From positions 1 to 38,449 of the forward strand of contig NZ_FNQE01000031.1 in assembly GCF_900107485.1 (NCBI RefSeq): DNA of 38,449 nucleotides. Reading direction: 5' to 3'. Position 1 is the stretch's first letter; every line of letters begins with the position of its first letter. The notes below the pieces were generated by a model. The model did not search any database and was not told the origin of the DNA. It saw only the letters and a program-made list of their open reading frames with translations. Made by a program: the position numbers and the translations under genes. Positions 1 to 8,285 of this stretch are shown in pieces. This stretch comes from Proteiniborus ethanoligenes. Lineage in GTDB: Bacteria > Bacillota > Clostridia > Tissierellales > Proteiniboraceae.

Positions 1-77
1 ATTAAGACTTCACCATCAGCGGTCATAGCAGCGGCAAAGTGCTTTAGTTTGGCAATATCAATGCCAACGTAAATCAT
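1..77 (-). mobile_element. IS110-family transposase, 5' end of gene (runs off window)
   Basis: Read on the minus strand from the ATG at 77, the first 25 codons begin MIYVGIDIAKLKHFAAAM, the typical start of an IS110-family DEDD transposase/recombinase, with the first catalytic Asp in the VGIDIAK motif. The rest of the gene lies outside the window. Upstream on the minus strand an AAAGGACG stretch can serve as ribosome binding site. IS110 enzymes are RuvC-like recombinases that carry out RNA-guided integration. Only the N-terminus is visible, so completeness of the copy cannot be judged. Confidence 0.85.
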
Positions 78-290
78 AGAACCACGTCCTTTATAATAAT
101 TGACAACTGTTTTGATCCACCTAGTCTTATTCTCATAGCCTTGCGGGAGATAAAAGTTTAAAACTTATCCAACTATAAATGATTTAAATAAGACAGTGGC
201 AATACACTCCATCTAATAGTCAAGCTATAGGTAATTATAAAAAGTCCACAGTGTCTAATTTGATTATAGCGGATAATTAAAATAAATAAG
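78..290 (-). other. Non-coding end of the IS110-family element, candidate bridge-RNA region
   Basis: No convincing ORF lies between the transposase start at 77 and the next gene. IS110 elements carry a non-coding end upstream of the recombinase that encodes the bridge RNA (established for IS621). The stretch holds several possible stems: 127-134 with 147-153 (7 bp, one bulge); the near-palindrome around 154-167; and GACAGTGG near 191-198 with CCAC-AG-TGTC near 248-257 (8 bp, 2-nt bulge). The outer boundary of the element is not visible because IS110 ends lack inverted repeats; 250-290 is a guess. Confidence 0.4.
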
Positions 291-337
291 GAAGGAGAGT
301 ATGATTTTAGTCCTTGACTATATCATACAAGGTAATT

Positions 338-817
338 ATGAAAAAGTTAACTTTATTAATAATGCTTCTGTTAATAATCATCACAATTACAGGCTGCACA
401 AATCCTGTAAAATCTGAATTGTTTGACTATGTGAATGTATTAATACCTTCTGTTTCAAATCTAGAAGATAAGGCTTTATCTAAGTATGAAAATATGATTG
501 AAAATGTTAATCTATCTTCTGAAGAAATGCATAAGATACTAGAAAATGATGTTATCCCTTCGTATAAGGAATTCCTCACTAAATTGGAAAACATCAATTT
601 GAAGACTGAAGAAGTAAAAAAAATACATAATTTATATATTAAAGGTGCCCAAACGCAATTAAATGCATTTATGCTTATTAGTGAAGGCTTAAAGAACAAG
701 GATAACTCTATATTAGATGAAGCAAATACACATATTCATAGAGCTAAAGAATATATGGATACATTTAGGAGTGAGATTCAAAGCCTAGCAAATAGATTAA
801 AAATCAAACACAAGTAA
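338..817 (+). CDS. Small helical lipoprotein of unknown function
   Basis: The protein has about 159 residues. It starts MKKLTLLIML with a hydrophobic signal segment and an ITGC lipobox (lipidated Cys at residue 20), so it is exported and lipid-anchored. The mature part is hydrophilic and looks all-helical, with no recognised domain. I chose the ATG at 338 (AAGG about 5-8 nt upstream) because it gives a compact signal peptide; an in-frame TTG at 314 would add eight residues. The stop is 16 nt before the AlaX gene, so the two are probably co-transcribed. The IS110 element ends shortly upstream and may have replaced the native promoter. Confidence 0.7.
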   Translation: MKKLTLLIMLLLIIITITGCTNPVKSELFDYVNVLIPSVSNLEDKALSKYENMIENVNLSSEEMHKILENDVIPSYKEFLTKLENINLKTEEVKKIHNLYIKGAQTQLNAFMLISEGLKNKDNSILDEANTHIHRAKEYMDTFRSEIQSLANRLKIKHK

Positions 818-833
818 CCGAAAGGATGGTAGC

Positions 834-2036
834 ATGACTGAAAAAATCTATCTTGAAAATCCATATTTAAAGGAATTGACTGCAAAAGTAGTAAATAAAG
901 AATATTCTAATAGTAAATTTTATATTACATTAAATAGAACTATAATATATCCTCATTTATCTGGCGGACAACCTATGGATAAAGCTACTATCAACGATAT
1001 AAAGGTCATTGATGTATACGAGGAAGATGACAAAATCATTCATGTACTTAGTGATAATATTAACTCAAATTCAGTTAGTTTATCTATTGATTGGGATACA
1101 CGTTTTGATCATATGCAGCAACATTCAGGACAGCACATACTATCTGCAGTTTTTTACAAGCTATACAACGCAACTACTTTAAGCATGCATATCGGACGTG
1201 AATACGTGTACATAGATGTTTCTCTGCCTTTATTAACTGAAGATGATATTAAAAAAATTGAAAGATTTGCAAATGAAATAATATATAGCAATTTCCCTAT
1301 AAAAACTTATAAGGTTGAAAACAACGATATAAGTTCTATTCCCTTGCGCAAACCACCAAGGGTAGATAGAAATATTAGGGTAGTTGAAATAGAAAATGTT
1401 GATTATTCTCCTTGTGCTGGAACACATCTTAGAAATACTGGAGAAGTTGGTATTATTAAAATAAGAAAATGGGAACGATACAAAGGTAATATTCGAATAG
1501 AATTTGTCTGCGGTAATAGAGCCTTAAAGGATTACTCCTTGAAAAATCTTCATATAAACAGTATCTCTGCTTTGCTTTCTGCTAAGGATATAGATACTTA
1601 TAATGCTGTAGAGAAGCTCTATAATGATTATAAACTATTAGAGAAACAATTGTTAGATACTAAAACAGAGCTATTAACACATCAGATCAATGATTTTCTG
1701 AAGGAAAGCTATACTAAGAATAATATAAGAATTGTTCACAGGATTTTATATGACTTTGATCCTAAAATGGCTAGGTATGCTATGTCTCAAATATTAGCAT
1801 TAGAAAACACTATATGCATTCTATGTGTTGTAGAAAATAATAACAAATGCCAAATTTTGATGGGAAGATCCCCTAATATTAATATAGATGTAAAAGAGAT
1901 CTTTAATTCTGTTATCCATTTGCTAGACGGTAAAGGTGGAGGAAATGCTGAACTAGCACAAGGTGGGGGAACAAATATAGACAACATACCTGTTTTTATG
2001 GAAAAAAGCTTAGAAATATTAGATGGTTTAATTTAA
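834..2036 (+). CDS. Alanyl-tRNA editing protein, AlaX-L type (DHHA1)
   Basis: A 400-residue stand-alone relative of the AlaRS editing domain. It hydrolyses mischarged Ser- or Gly-tRNA(Ala) in trans in the cytosol. The zinc site is visible as HSGQH (H97, H101) and CAGTH (C194, H198), followed by GEVGIIKIRKWER, characteristic of the family. A helical linker at about 250-290 leads to a C-terminal DHHA1 domain with the glycine-rich GKGGGNAELAQGGG motif near 365-380. There is no aminoacylation domain, so it is not alaS. The ATG at 834 has an AAAGGATG ribosome binding site. It lies 16 nt behind the lipoprotein gene and ends in a strong terminator. Confidence 0.92.
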   Translation: MTEKIYLENPYLKELTAKVVNKEYSNSKFYITLNRTIIYPHLSGGQPMDKATINDIKVIDVYEEDDKIIHVLSDNINSNSVSLSIDWDTRFDHMQQHSGQHILSAVFYKLYNATTLSMHIGREYVYIDVSLPLLTEDDIKKIERFANEIIYSNFPIKTYKVENNDISSIPLRKPPRVDRNIRVVEIENVDYSPCAGTHLRNTGEVGIIKIRKWERYKGNIRIEFVCGNRALKDYSLKNLHINSISALLSAKDIDTYNAVEKLYNDYKLLEKQLLDTKTELLTHQINDFLKESYTKNNIRIVHRILYDFDPKMARYAMSQILALENTICILCVVENNNKCQILMGRSPNINIDVKEIFNSVIHLLDGKGGGNAELAQGGGTNIDNIPVFMEKSLEILDGLI

Positions 2037-2045
2037 TATTTTATA

Positions 2046-2079
2046 AAATAAAGAGAAGTGTTTCCACTTCTCTTTATTT
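2046..2079. terminator. Bidirectional terminator between alaX-like gene and aminopeptidase gene
   Basis: A perfect 15-bp stem (2046-2060 with 2065-2079), 4-nt loop, flanked by A- and T-rich tracts on both sides. It lies between two convergent genes and overlaps the stop codon of the minus-strand aminopeptidase gene, so it can serve both transcripts. Confidence 0.9.
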
Positions 2080-3315
2080 ATTCATAAAAGCTTCTATTTC
2101 CTCAACGGTTTTTATTATATCAATTGATAGGTTTATACAGCCATCAGGCGTAACTACAACATTATCTTCTATTCTTATACCTATGCCTTCTTCTTCAATA
2201 TATAATCCTGGTTCAATTGTTAATACCATTCCTGGCTCAAGGTTTACATCACGCTCTCCGACATCATGGGTATCTAGCCCTAAATAGTGACTTACGCCAT
2301 GGTAATAATACTTAGATATCTCATCATCGTCTTTAATTAGACCAATTTTTTTACATTCTTCAATTAATACCTTTTTAGTTACTTTGTTTAATTCTTTATA
2401 AGGAAGTCCTGGCTTTACCGCATTTATTGTTTCTAATTGTGATTTTAAGACAATATTATAAAGTTCCTTCTGTCTTTCTGTAAACTTTCCATTTACAGGA
2501 AAGGTTCTAGATATATCTGCACAGTAATTATTATATTCTGCACCTAAATCAAATAGTATAAGGTCTCCATCCTGCATTTCACAATTATTTTCTAAATAGT
2601 GTAATACTATTGCGTTTTTTCCAGAAGCAGCAATGGTATTAAAAGCATGTCTTTTTGCTCCTAGTCTTTTTATTTCAAAATCAAAATAAGACTCCAGCTG
2701 ATATTCCATCATGCCTGGCTGTGAATTTTCCATGATCATTTTTATGCCTTCATTAGTAATATCTATAGCTTTTTTAATCATCTCTATTTCTTCTTCTGTT
2801 TTTATCATTCTAGATTTAACAAGTATGCTATATGCATTGTTAATCTTAATATGTGGATATCTATCTCTAATGTCTTTTGCTAAGCTTAAGGCTTTAGTAT
2901 TATCAAAGTCCCATCTTTGTCTTTCTAAGTCTAAGTAAAAATTAGAAAATTCACCATTAAACAATGTACTGTTTAAATATTCCGTAAGACTATCTATTGG
3001 TTTAACGTTTTCTATTCCTGAAATCTCTTTAGCCTCATCTTCTGTCATTCTAAAACCTGTCCATTTTTCCTCTAATTCTGTAACTTTATCTATAAATAAA
3101 TTTTCTTTTACTTTACCTTTTTTCTTTTCAATTAATAAAGCAAATTTTTCTCTTTCAGCACCTACTAGATAAAAGAAGTTTTTATTAACTATAAAATCGT
3201 AATATGCATCTGCAGATTTGTGAGGAGCCGTACCTGAGAATAATAATAACAATGAATTATCTTCTAGCTTGTCTGTGATTTTTTTTCTGTTGTTTATGTA
3301 AAAATCTTTATTCAT
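2074..3315 (-). CDS. Xaa-Pro aminopeptidase (aminopeptidase P family, M24)
   Basis: A 413-residue cytosolic metallopeptidase that removes N-terminal residues preceding proline. The creatinase-like N-terminal domain (about 1-160, with FFYLVGAE) is followed by the pita-bread catalytic domain. Dinuclear metal ligands are seen in LFDLGAEYNNYCADISRTFP (two Asp), HGVSHYLGLDTHD (His), TIEPGLYIEEEG (Glu) and GIRIEDNV (Glu). ATG at 3315 has an AGGAAGGTG ribosome binding site. It follows the unknown 124-residue gene by 22 nt and is probably the last gene of the hemerythrin transcript. Confidence 0.93.
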   Translation of the reverse strand: MNKDFYINNRKKITDKLEDNSLLLLFSGTAPHKSADAYYDFIVNKNFFYLVGAEREKFALLIEKKKGKVKENLFIDKVTELEEKWTGFRMTEDEAKEISGIENVKPIDSLTEYLNSTLFNGEFSNFYLDLERQRWDFDNTKALSLAKDIRDRYPHIKINNAYSILVKSRMIKTEEEIEMIKKAIDITNEGIKMIMENSQPGMMEYQLESYFDFEIKRLGAKRHAFNTIAASGKNAIVLHYLENNCEMQDGDLILFDLGAEYNNYCADISRTFPVNGKFTERQKELYNIVLKSQLETINAVKPGLPYKELNKVTKKVLIEECKKIGLIKDDDEISKYYYHGVSHYLGLDTHDVGERDVNLEPGMVLTIEPGLYIEEEGIGIRIEDNVVVTPDGCINLSIDIIKTVEEIEAFMNK

Positions 3316-3337
3316 ATCTGCACCTTCCTAAAATTAT

Positions 3338-3712
3338 TCATATCATTTTTTCATCTCGCAAAATTCTAAATACAGCTGAATACTCTAAATCTTTAATCTG
3401 AATTATTAATTCCTTATAATCCAATTCAAAATTTATCACAGATGAATATATATCTATGCTTCTTAACAAATGAACTGTACATATTGTATTATTAGCTGAC
3501 TTGCTAAATCTCATAACTAGATTTTTTATCATTGAGCATTGGATTCTATTTCCCATATAATCAGGCATATTACTAAACTGTAAGTCTAAGGTTCTACCTT
3601 CTAAAGGTACTATAATATCAATGTCTACATCATCTTCTCTTAATATTCTTACTTCAAAGTCGCTTATAATATTAATACCATATTGTTTTAAATTTACAGA
3701 TATATCCCTCAT
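3338..3712 (-). CDS. Unknown 124-residue protein coupled to hemerythrin
   Basis: I do not recognise a domain. The protein is soluble, rich in beta-branched residues with alternating hydrophobicity, and lacks a signal peptide or membrane segment; it looks like a small alpha/beta or beta fold. Its ATG follows the hemerythrin stop codon immediately (TAG then ATG), so translation is probably coupled. It sits between hemerythrin and aminopeptidase P genes. A PilZ-like fold was considered, but the RxxxR / DxSxxG motifs are absent. Confidence 0.7.
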   Translation of the reverse strand: MRDISVNLKQYGINIISDFEVRILREDDVDIDIIVPLEGRTLDLQFSNMPDYMGNRIQCSMIKNLVMRFSKSANNTICTVHLLRSIDIYSSVINFELDYKELIIQIKDLEYSAVFRILRDEKMI

Positions 3713-4114
3713 CTATTTAATAATATCCTTATATTGAAAATCTGCCCCTAGTATATGACTAGATATCCAATTTACAATAAAGTCTAAAATATCTAAAATA
3801 ACTTTTTTCTGCTTTGAATCTATGTCTTGAGTGTCAATTTCGACTAGCTTTTTTACAAACATTTCGTGTTGCTGTTTGTGCTCTTCAAGTTTATTGTAGT
3901 TATATTTTTCCATTAATTCTTCTTCATATCCAAAATGGTATTCGGTATATTCTTTTAAATGGCCTAATAATGCTATTATCTCATCATAATGGTCTTGTCC
4001 ATCCTTTAATGTTGCAAGATTATATATTTCCCCTCCTATCTCAAATAATCTTTTATGTTGTTTGTCAATTTCCTCTATTCCTGTACTAAACCTATCCTTC
4101 CAATTAAATATCAT
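3713..4114 (-). CDS. Bacteriohemerythrin
   Basis: A 133-residue four-helix O2-binding protein with the full set of di-iron ligands at canonical spacing: H20, H60, E64, H79, H83, H120 and D125. In anaerobes such proteins bind or deliver oxygen, or sense it when fused to other domains; this one is free-standing. ATG at 4114 has a strong AAAGGAGG site. It heads a likely minus-strand operon with the adjoining unknown gene and the aminopeptidase P gene. Confidence 0.95.
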   Translation of the reverse strand: MIFNWKDRFSTGIEEIDKQHKRLFEIGGEIYNLATLKDGQDHYDEIIALLGHLKEYTEYHFGYEEELMEKYNYNKLEEHKQQHEMFVKKLVEIDTQDIDSKQKKVILDILDFIVNWISSHILGADFQYKDIIK

Positions 4115-4143
4115 TATTTTTCCTCCTTTGAGAATTATTATTA

Positions 4144-4149
4144 ATTATA
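4144..4149 (-). promoter_or_regulatory. Probable extended -10 promoter of the hemerythrin operon
   Basis: On the minus strand TGATATAAT gives a perfect -10 with the extended TG. The -35 region is poor (TTTAGA at 17 bp). It lies 30 nt upstream of the start codon. Confidence 0.5.
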
Positions 4150-4196
4150 TCATATTTTTTTGAAAATCTAAAACACTAAGAATTTCTGTATGTATT

Positions 4197-4469
4197 TTAA
4201 TTTTTCATAATTTTCTTAGATGCAATACTTCCTATTATGAATAAGCCTGCATTAAAAACCACTATTAAATAATCAAATACATTTTGGTTTGGTATTCTTC
4301 CTATTAATCTGTTTACAGAAAGGAAAAGCATTGTAAGAAAAACTGTGTTTGTAATATTGGCGATCTTCCATTCTAGCTTAGAACTTGTATCTATTATAGT
4401 TATTATCAAGTCTAAAATCAGAAAGAAACACAGTACTATTGTAGCATAATAAATCATTTCTACCATCAT
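4197..4469 (-). CDS. Small membrane protein
   Basis: About 90 residues with three predicted hydrophobic segments (roughly 5-25, 40-58 and 65-85) and a lysine-rich end (SKKIMKN), suggesting an integral membrane protein. I place the start at ATG 4469 because AAGGAG lies 9 nt upstream; the longer frame from a TTG at 4490 would contain that ribosome binding site. No family is recognised. Confidence 0.65.
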   Translation of the reverse strand: MMVEMIYYATIVLCFFLILDLIITIIDTSSKLEWKIANITNTVFLTMLFLSVNRLIGRIPNQNVFDYLIVVFNAGLFIIGSIASKKIMKN

Positions 4470-4656
4470 GCACAAGCACTCCTTAGGCAATTTAAATATA
4501 TTAAAAATTTAATCTTTTTTCATATTATTTAAGTTAGTTTATTCAACACTAAAATTGTTTTTCCTCTAATTAACATAAAAAGTTATTAAAGAACATCTAA
4601 GTTATTAAAAACATAAATATATAATAGACAACTAAATAATGAAAGGATGAAATAGT

Positions 4657-5205
4657 ATGATACTTTTTAATGGTAATATGTATTGTCCATATACAAATCC
4701 CTATATAAGCTATAATAATTTTTTTGAGTACGGAGAAGAAATAAATGCTATTGCATATATTCATGGTGGGCCTTTAGCGCCAAATCTAAAAGGAGTTGTT
4801 TATTTTAAAGGAGTAGATAAAGGCACAGACGTTAAAGTAAGAGTTTCTAATCTTCCTAACTATGAGCCTGCTAGAAATGGTAATCCTCCTATTGGTCCAC
4901 ACGGCTTTCATATTCATGAAAATGGTCTATGTGAAATAGGTGATCCAAACGACCCATTCAAATCAGCGGGTGGACATTGGAACCCAGATAATCAACCCCA
5001 TGGTAATCATGCAGGTGATTTCCCTGTACTATTCTCAAACAATGGTTATGCAGAAATGAGTTTTTTTACTAATAGATTTAAACCAAAAGATGTCATTGGT
5101 AAGTCTATAATAATACACCAAAGTCCAGATGATTACCGTTCGCAGCCTGCTGGTGATGCAGGTAAGAGACTCGCTTGTGGAGTAATACAACCTAAATATT
5201 ATTAA
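4657..5205 (+). CDS. Cu,Zn superoxide dismutase-family protein without signal peptide
   Basis: 182 residues. The C-terminal 140 match the Cu,Zn SOD fold. Copper ligands H85, H87 (GFHIHE), H107 (GGHWNP) and H154 (IIIHQSPDD), zinc ligands H107, H115, H118 and D121, and the disulfide pair C92/C174 (GKRLACGVI) are all present. The zinc loop is six residues shorter than in the canonical enzyme. Bacterial SodC proteins are normally exported, but here the N-terminus (MILFNGNMYCPYTNPYISYNN) is polar and rich in Asn and Tyr, more like a spore-coat protein. ATG follows AAAGGATG. The gene is monocistronic between a divergent membrane gene and a terminator. Confidence 0.88.
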   Translation: MILFNGNMYCPYTNPYISYNNFFEYGEEINAIAYIHGGPLAPNLKGVVYFKGVDKGTDVKVRVSNLPNYEPARNGNPPIGPHGFHIHENGLCEIGDPNDPFKSAGGHWNPDNQPHGNHAGDFPVLFSNNGYAEMSFFTNRFKPKDVIGKSIIIHQSPDDYRSQPAGDAGKRLACGVIQPKYY

Positions 5206-5223
5206 AACATTATTTTCTTAGAA

Positions 5224-5280
5224 AAACACAATAGAAGCATTCCCTTAGGATTTTAGATAGGGATAATTTCTATTGTGTTT
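5224..5280. terminator. Bidirectional terminator between SOD-like gene and galE
   Basis: A 13-bp stem (5224-5236 with 5268-5280), with a further TCCCT/AGGGA pairing inside and A/T tracts outside, lies between two convergent genes. Confidence 0.8.
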
Positions 5281-5310
5281 GATTTTTTTAATATCTCTGC
5301 CGCATATTAT

Positions 5311-6300
5311 TTACTTCTTAAACCCGTCTACATTATTTTTATGGAATTTCCAAGCTGAGGATATTATATCTCTAATATCTGTATATTGTGGTTCCCAGCC
5401 AAGAATTTCTTTTGCCTTCTGTGAAGAAGAAACTAGAATCGCAGGATCCCCATGTCTTCTAGCTGTAAACTCTTTATTAATAGAAAATCCTGTAACATAT
5501 TCAGCTGCTTCGATAATCTCTTTTACTGAAAATCCTAGACCATTCCCTAAATTGAAAATATTGCTTTCATTATCTTTTCTTAAATACTCAAGTGCTAATA
5601 TATGCCCATTTATTAAATCTTTTACATGTATATAATCTCTAATACAGGTCCCATCCCTTGTGGGATAATCATCCCCGTAGATAAATATTTTTTCCCTTTT
5701 ATTTAAAGGGACCTGAAGTATTAAAGGGATTAGGTGGGTTTCAGGATTATGATCTTCTCCAATAAGACCTCTAGGATGAGCTCCTGCTACATTAAAATAT
5801 CTTAGTGCAACATATTTTATTCCATAAGCTATATCTGCCCATTTCATCATTTTTTCCATAGCTAGTTTAGTTTCGCCATATGGGTTCGTGGGCTCAGTAG
5901 TATCTGATTCTTTTATAGGAAAAGTTTTAGTTTCTCCATAAACAGCAGCAGAAGAAGAAAACACTATCTTTTTAGTATTATTTATAGCCATAGCCTTTAG
6001 CAATATTTCGGTTCCATGGACATTGTTGTTATAATACTTTAGTGGATCTATCATACTCTCGCCAACTAAAGAATTAGCCGCAAAATGTATTACTGCTTCA
6101 ATCTCATGTTTTGAAAATACAGTATTTAAAAAGTTAATTTCTTTAATATCCCCTTGATAAAATATAGCTTCTTTATGTATAGCATTAATATGTCCTGTCT
6201 GAAGGTTGTCAACAACTATAACCTTTTCTCCATTTTCTATTAAATCATATACGCAATGAGAGCCTATATAACCCGCTCCACCACAAACAAGTATAGCCAT
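5311..6300 (-). CDS. galE: UDP-glucose 4-epimerase
   Basis: 329 residues of the extended SDR family, usual length. It interconverts UDP-glucose and UDP-galactose in the cytosol. The NAD site GGAGYIGSH is at 7-15, the catalytic Ser lies in SSSAAVYG (115-122) and YGETK (Y141, K145) follows. HFAANSLVGES and the substrate-binding RYFNVAGAHP are typical of GalE rather than other SDR epimerases. An AAGGAGG site precedes ATG 6300. It has its own promoter and stands alone, pointing to a role in surface or exopolysaccharide sugar supply. Confidence 0.95.
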   Translation of the reverse strand: MAILVCGGAGYIGSHCVYDLIENGEKVIVVDNLQTGHINAIHKEAIFYQGDIKEINFLNTVFSKHEIEAVIHFAANSLVGESMIDPLKYYNNNVHGTEILLKAMAINNTKKIVFSSSAAVYGETKTFPIKESDTTEPTNPYGETKLAMEKMMKWADIAYGIKYVALRYFNVAGAHPRGLIGEDHNPETHLIPLILQVPLNKREKIFIYGDDYPTRDGTCIRDYIHVKDLINGHILALEYLRKDNESNIFNLGNGLGFSVKEIIEAAEYVTGFSINKEFTARRHGDPAILVSSSQKAKEILGWEPQYTDIRDIISSAWKFHKNNVDGFKK

Positions 6301-6348
6301 ATTAACTAGCCTCCTTAAATGGATTTTCTCTTGAAATCTTTTGTGTAT

Positions 6349-6377
6349 ATTATACCATTAAAGTTTTTTATTGTTTA
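6349..6377 (-). promoter_or_regulatory. galE promoter
   Basis: Minus strand: -35 TAAACA (6372-6377), 17-bp spacer, -10 TATAAT (6349-6354) with an extended TG. It lies about 50 nt upstream of galE. Confidence 0.65.
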
Positions 6378-6397
6378 CATATTATATTCTATCCGCA

Positions 6398-6426
6398 AAA
6401 AATGACCAATTATAATTGGTCATTTT
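6398..6426 (-). terminator. glnS terminator
   Basis: A 12-bp inverted repeat (ATGACCAAT / ATTGGTCAT core) followed on the minus strand by a T6 run, 40-70 nt downstream of the glnS stop. Confidence 0.85.
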
Positions 6427-6451
6427 ACGAGGTAAGTTTTTTATAAATAAC

Positions 6452-6482
6452 TATTTTAAATGAGCTATATTTTAAATGAGCT
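6452..6482. repeat. Tandem 15-nt repeat (period 16) spanning the glnS stop codon
   Basis: The 15-nt unit TATTTTAAATGAGCT occurs at 6452-6466 and again at 6468-6482. The inner copy encodes the last residues SSFKI and the stop; the second copy follows the stop codon. Confidence 0.9.
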
Positions 6483-8117
6483 TTTCAAGGATACTATTCT
6501 ATTAAATACCAATCTATCTTTAGTAGTATATTTAGTGTCTACATTAAAATATCCATGTCTAAAAAACTGAAATTTATCCTGTGGCATGGCTTCTTTCATG
6601 TTTGGCTCCACGTATCCTTGTAATATCTCTAGAGAATTTGGATTCACATTATCCAAAAATGTATCCCCTTCTTCCTCTTCATCATCAAGAATTAGAGGCT
6701 CATAAAGTCTTATTTCAGCTGGCATTGCATTGCTTGCTTCCACCCAGTGAATTGTCCCCTTAACTTTTCTTCCTGTGAAACCTGTTCCACTCTTAGTTTC
6801 AGGGTCATAAGTACATCTTAATTCAACTACATTTCCTTGATCATCTTTTATTACCTCATTGCATTTTATAAAATATGCATTCTTTAATCTAACTTCATTC
6901 CCTGGAAAAAGTCTAAAGTATTTTTTAGGAGGTTCTTCCATGAAGTCATCACTTTCTATATATATTTCTCTAGAGAATGGAATCTTTCTTTCGCCTAATT
7001 CTGGGTTTTCAGAATTATTCTCTGCATCTAGCCACTCAACTTGCCCCTCTAGATAATTTGTAATAACTACCTTCAAAGGTCTAATAACAGCCATTACTCT
7101 GGGTACCTTAAGCTTTAAATCTTCTCTTACAAAATGCTCTAGCATTTGCTCATCTACAACACTATTATTTTTTGCAACTCCAATGGCTCTACAAAAGCTC
7201 TTAATAGCATCTGGAGTATATCCTTTTCTTCTAAGTCCAGATATTGTAGGCATTCTTGGATCATCCCAGCCATCTACAATGTTTTCATCTACAAACTTTT
7301 TTAGCTTTCTTTTACTCATTACTGTATTGGTCAAGTTTAATCTTGCAAACTCTATCTGCTGTGGTTGATGCTCCATTTCACATTCTCTTACAAACCAATC
7401 ATATAATGGTCTTTGATCTTCAAATTCTAATGTGCATATAGAATGTGTAATACCCTCTATTGCATCCTCCAAAGGGTGAGCAAATGAATACATAGGGTAT
7501 ATGCACCATTTGTCTCCTGTGTTATGGTGTGATGTGTGGGATATTCTATAGATAACTGGATCCCTCATATTTACATTAGGAGATGTCATATCTATTTTGG
7601 CTCTTAATACCTTTTCACCGTCTTTAAATTCACCTTTTCTCATTCTTTCAAAAAGATCTAAGTTTTCTTCAATAGTTCTATTTCTATATGGGCTTTCTTT
7701 TCCTGGCTCTGTAAGGGTCCCTCTGTATTGTCTTATTTCATCTACAGATAAATCACATACATAAGCCTTCTCCTTTTTTATCAATAGCACAGCTCTATTA
7801 TACATTTCTTCAAAATAATCAGATGCAAAATATAGAGCTTCCCATTGAAAGCCAAGCCACTTTACATCCTCTTTTATAGATTCTACATATTCTACCTCTT
7901 CCTTTGTTGGATTTGTATCATCAAAGCGAAGATGTGTTCTACCATTAAATTCGTCAGCTAATTCAAAATTTAAAGTAATAGACTTAGCATGCCCAATATG
8001 TAAATATCCATTAGGCTCAGGAGGAAACCTTGTAATTATTTCTTTATGCTTTCCAGACTCTAGGTCAGCTATTACAATATTTCTAATAAAATTTGATGAT
8101 ATTGGTTTATCATTCAT
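6465..8117 (-). CDS. glnS: Glutaminyl-tRNA synthetase
   Basis: 550 residues, class I synthetase of the bacterial GlnRS type that charges tRNA(Gln) directly. HIGH is at 40-43 in [15 protein letters not shown], and the KMSKS counterpart is VMSKRKL near 270. The two anticodon-binding beta-barrels follow, with [10 protein letters not shown] at the end. Many Firmicutes lack GlnRS and use GluRS plus GatCAB; some clostridia have both. The C-terminus ends at SSFKI because a 16-nt duplication introduced a TAG; removing one copy would extend the frame by about eight codons to a TAA. The catalytic parts are unaffected. Confidence 0.95.
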   Translation of the reverse strand: MNDKPISSNFIRNIVIADLESGKHKEIITRFPPEPNGYLHIGHAKSITLNFELADEFNGRTHLRFDDTNPTKEEVEYVESIKEDVKWLGFQWEALYFASDYFEEMYNRAVLLIKKEKAYVCDLSVDEIRQYRGTLTEPGKESPYRNRTIEENLDLFERMRKGEFKDGEKVLRAKIDMTSPNVNMRDPVIYRISHTSHHNTGDKWCIYPMYSFAHPLEDAIEGITHSICTLEFEDQRPLYDWFVRECEMEHQPQQIEFARLNLTNTVMSKRKLKKFVDENIVDGWDDPRMPTISGLRRKGYTPDAIKSFCRAIGVAKNNSVVDEQMLEHFVREDLKLKVPRVMAVIRPLKVVITNYLEGQVEWLDAENNSENPELGERKIPFSREIYIESDDFMEEPPKKYFRLFPGNEVRLKNAYFIKCNEVIKDDQGNVVELRCTYDPETKSGTGFTGRKVKGTIHWVEASNAMPAEIRLYEPLILDDEEEEGDTFLDNVNPNSLEILQGYVEPNMKEAMPQDKFQFFRHGYFNVDTKYTTKDRLVFNRIVSLKSSFKI

Positions 8118-8285
8118 CGTAGCACAACCTTTCTTTTCCTTTGCGTTTTATTATTAACTTATAATATAACATAGTTATAGAACTTTTTCCATTTTAATTG
8201 TTTTTTATTTTATGATATATTATTTTAACCCTTTTATTAGTATTATGCAATATTATATGATTTTGATATATGTTAATATTTTTAT

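Noticed and set aside
834-2036. Fragment of alaS
   Set aside because: The protein is complete with its own start and a DHHA1 end, and its length and order of domains match stand-alone AlaX-L.
5273-5635. Plus-strand ORF of 120 codons within galE
   Set aside because: Antisense to a clear GalE coding region, with hydrophobic low-complexity content.
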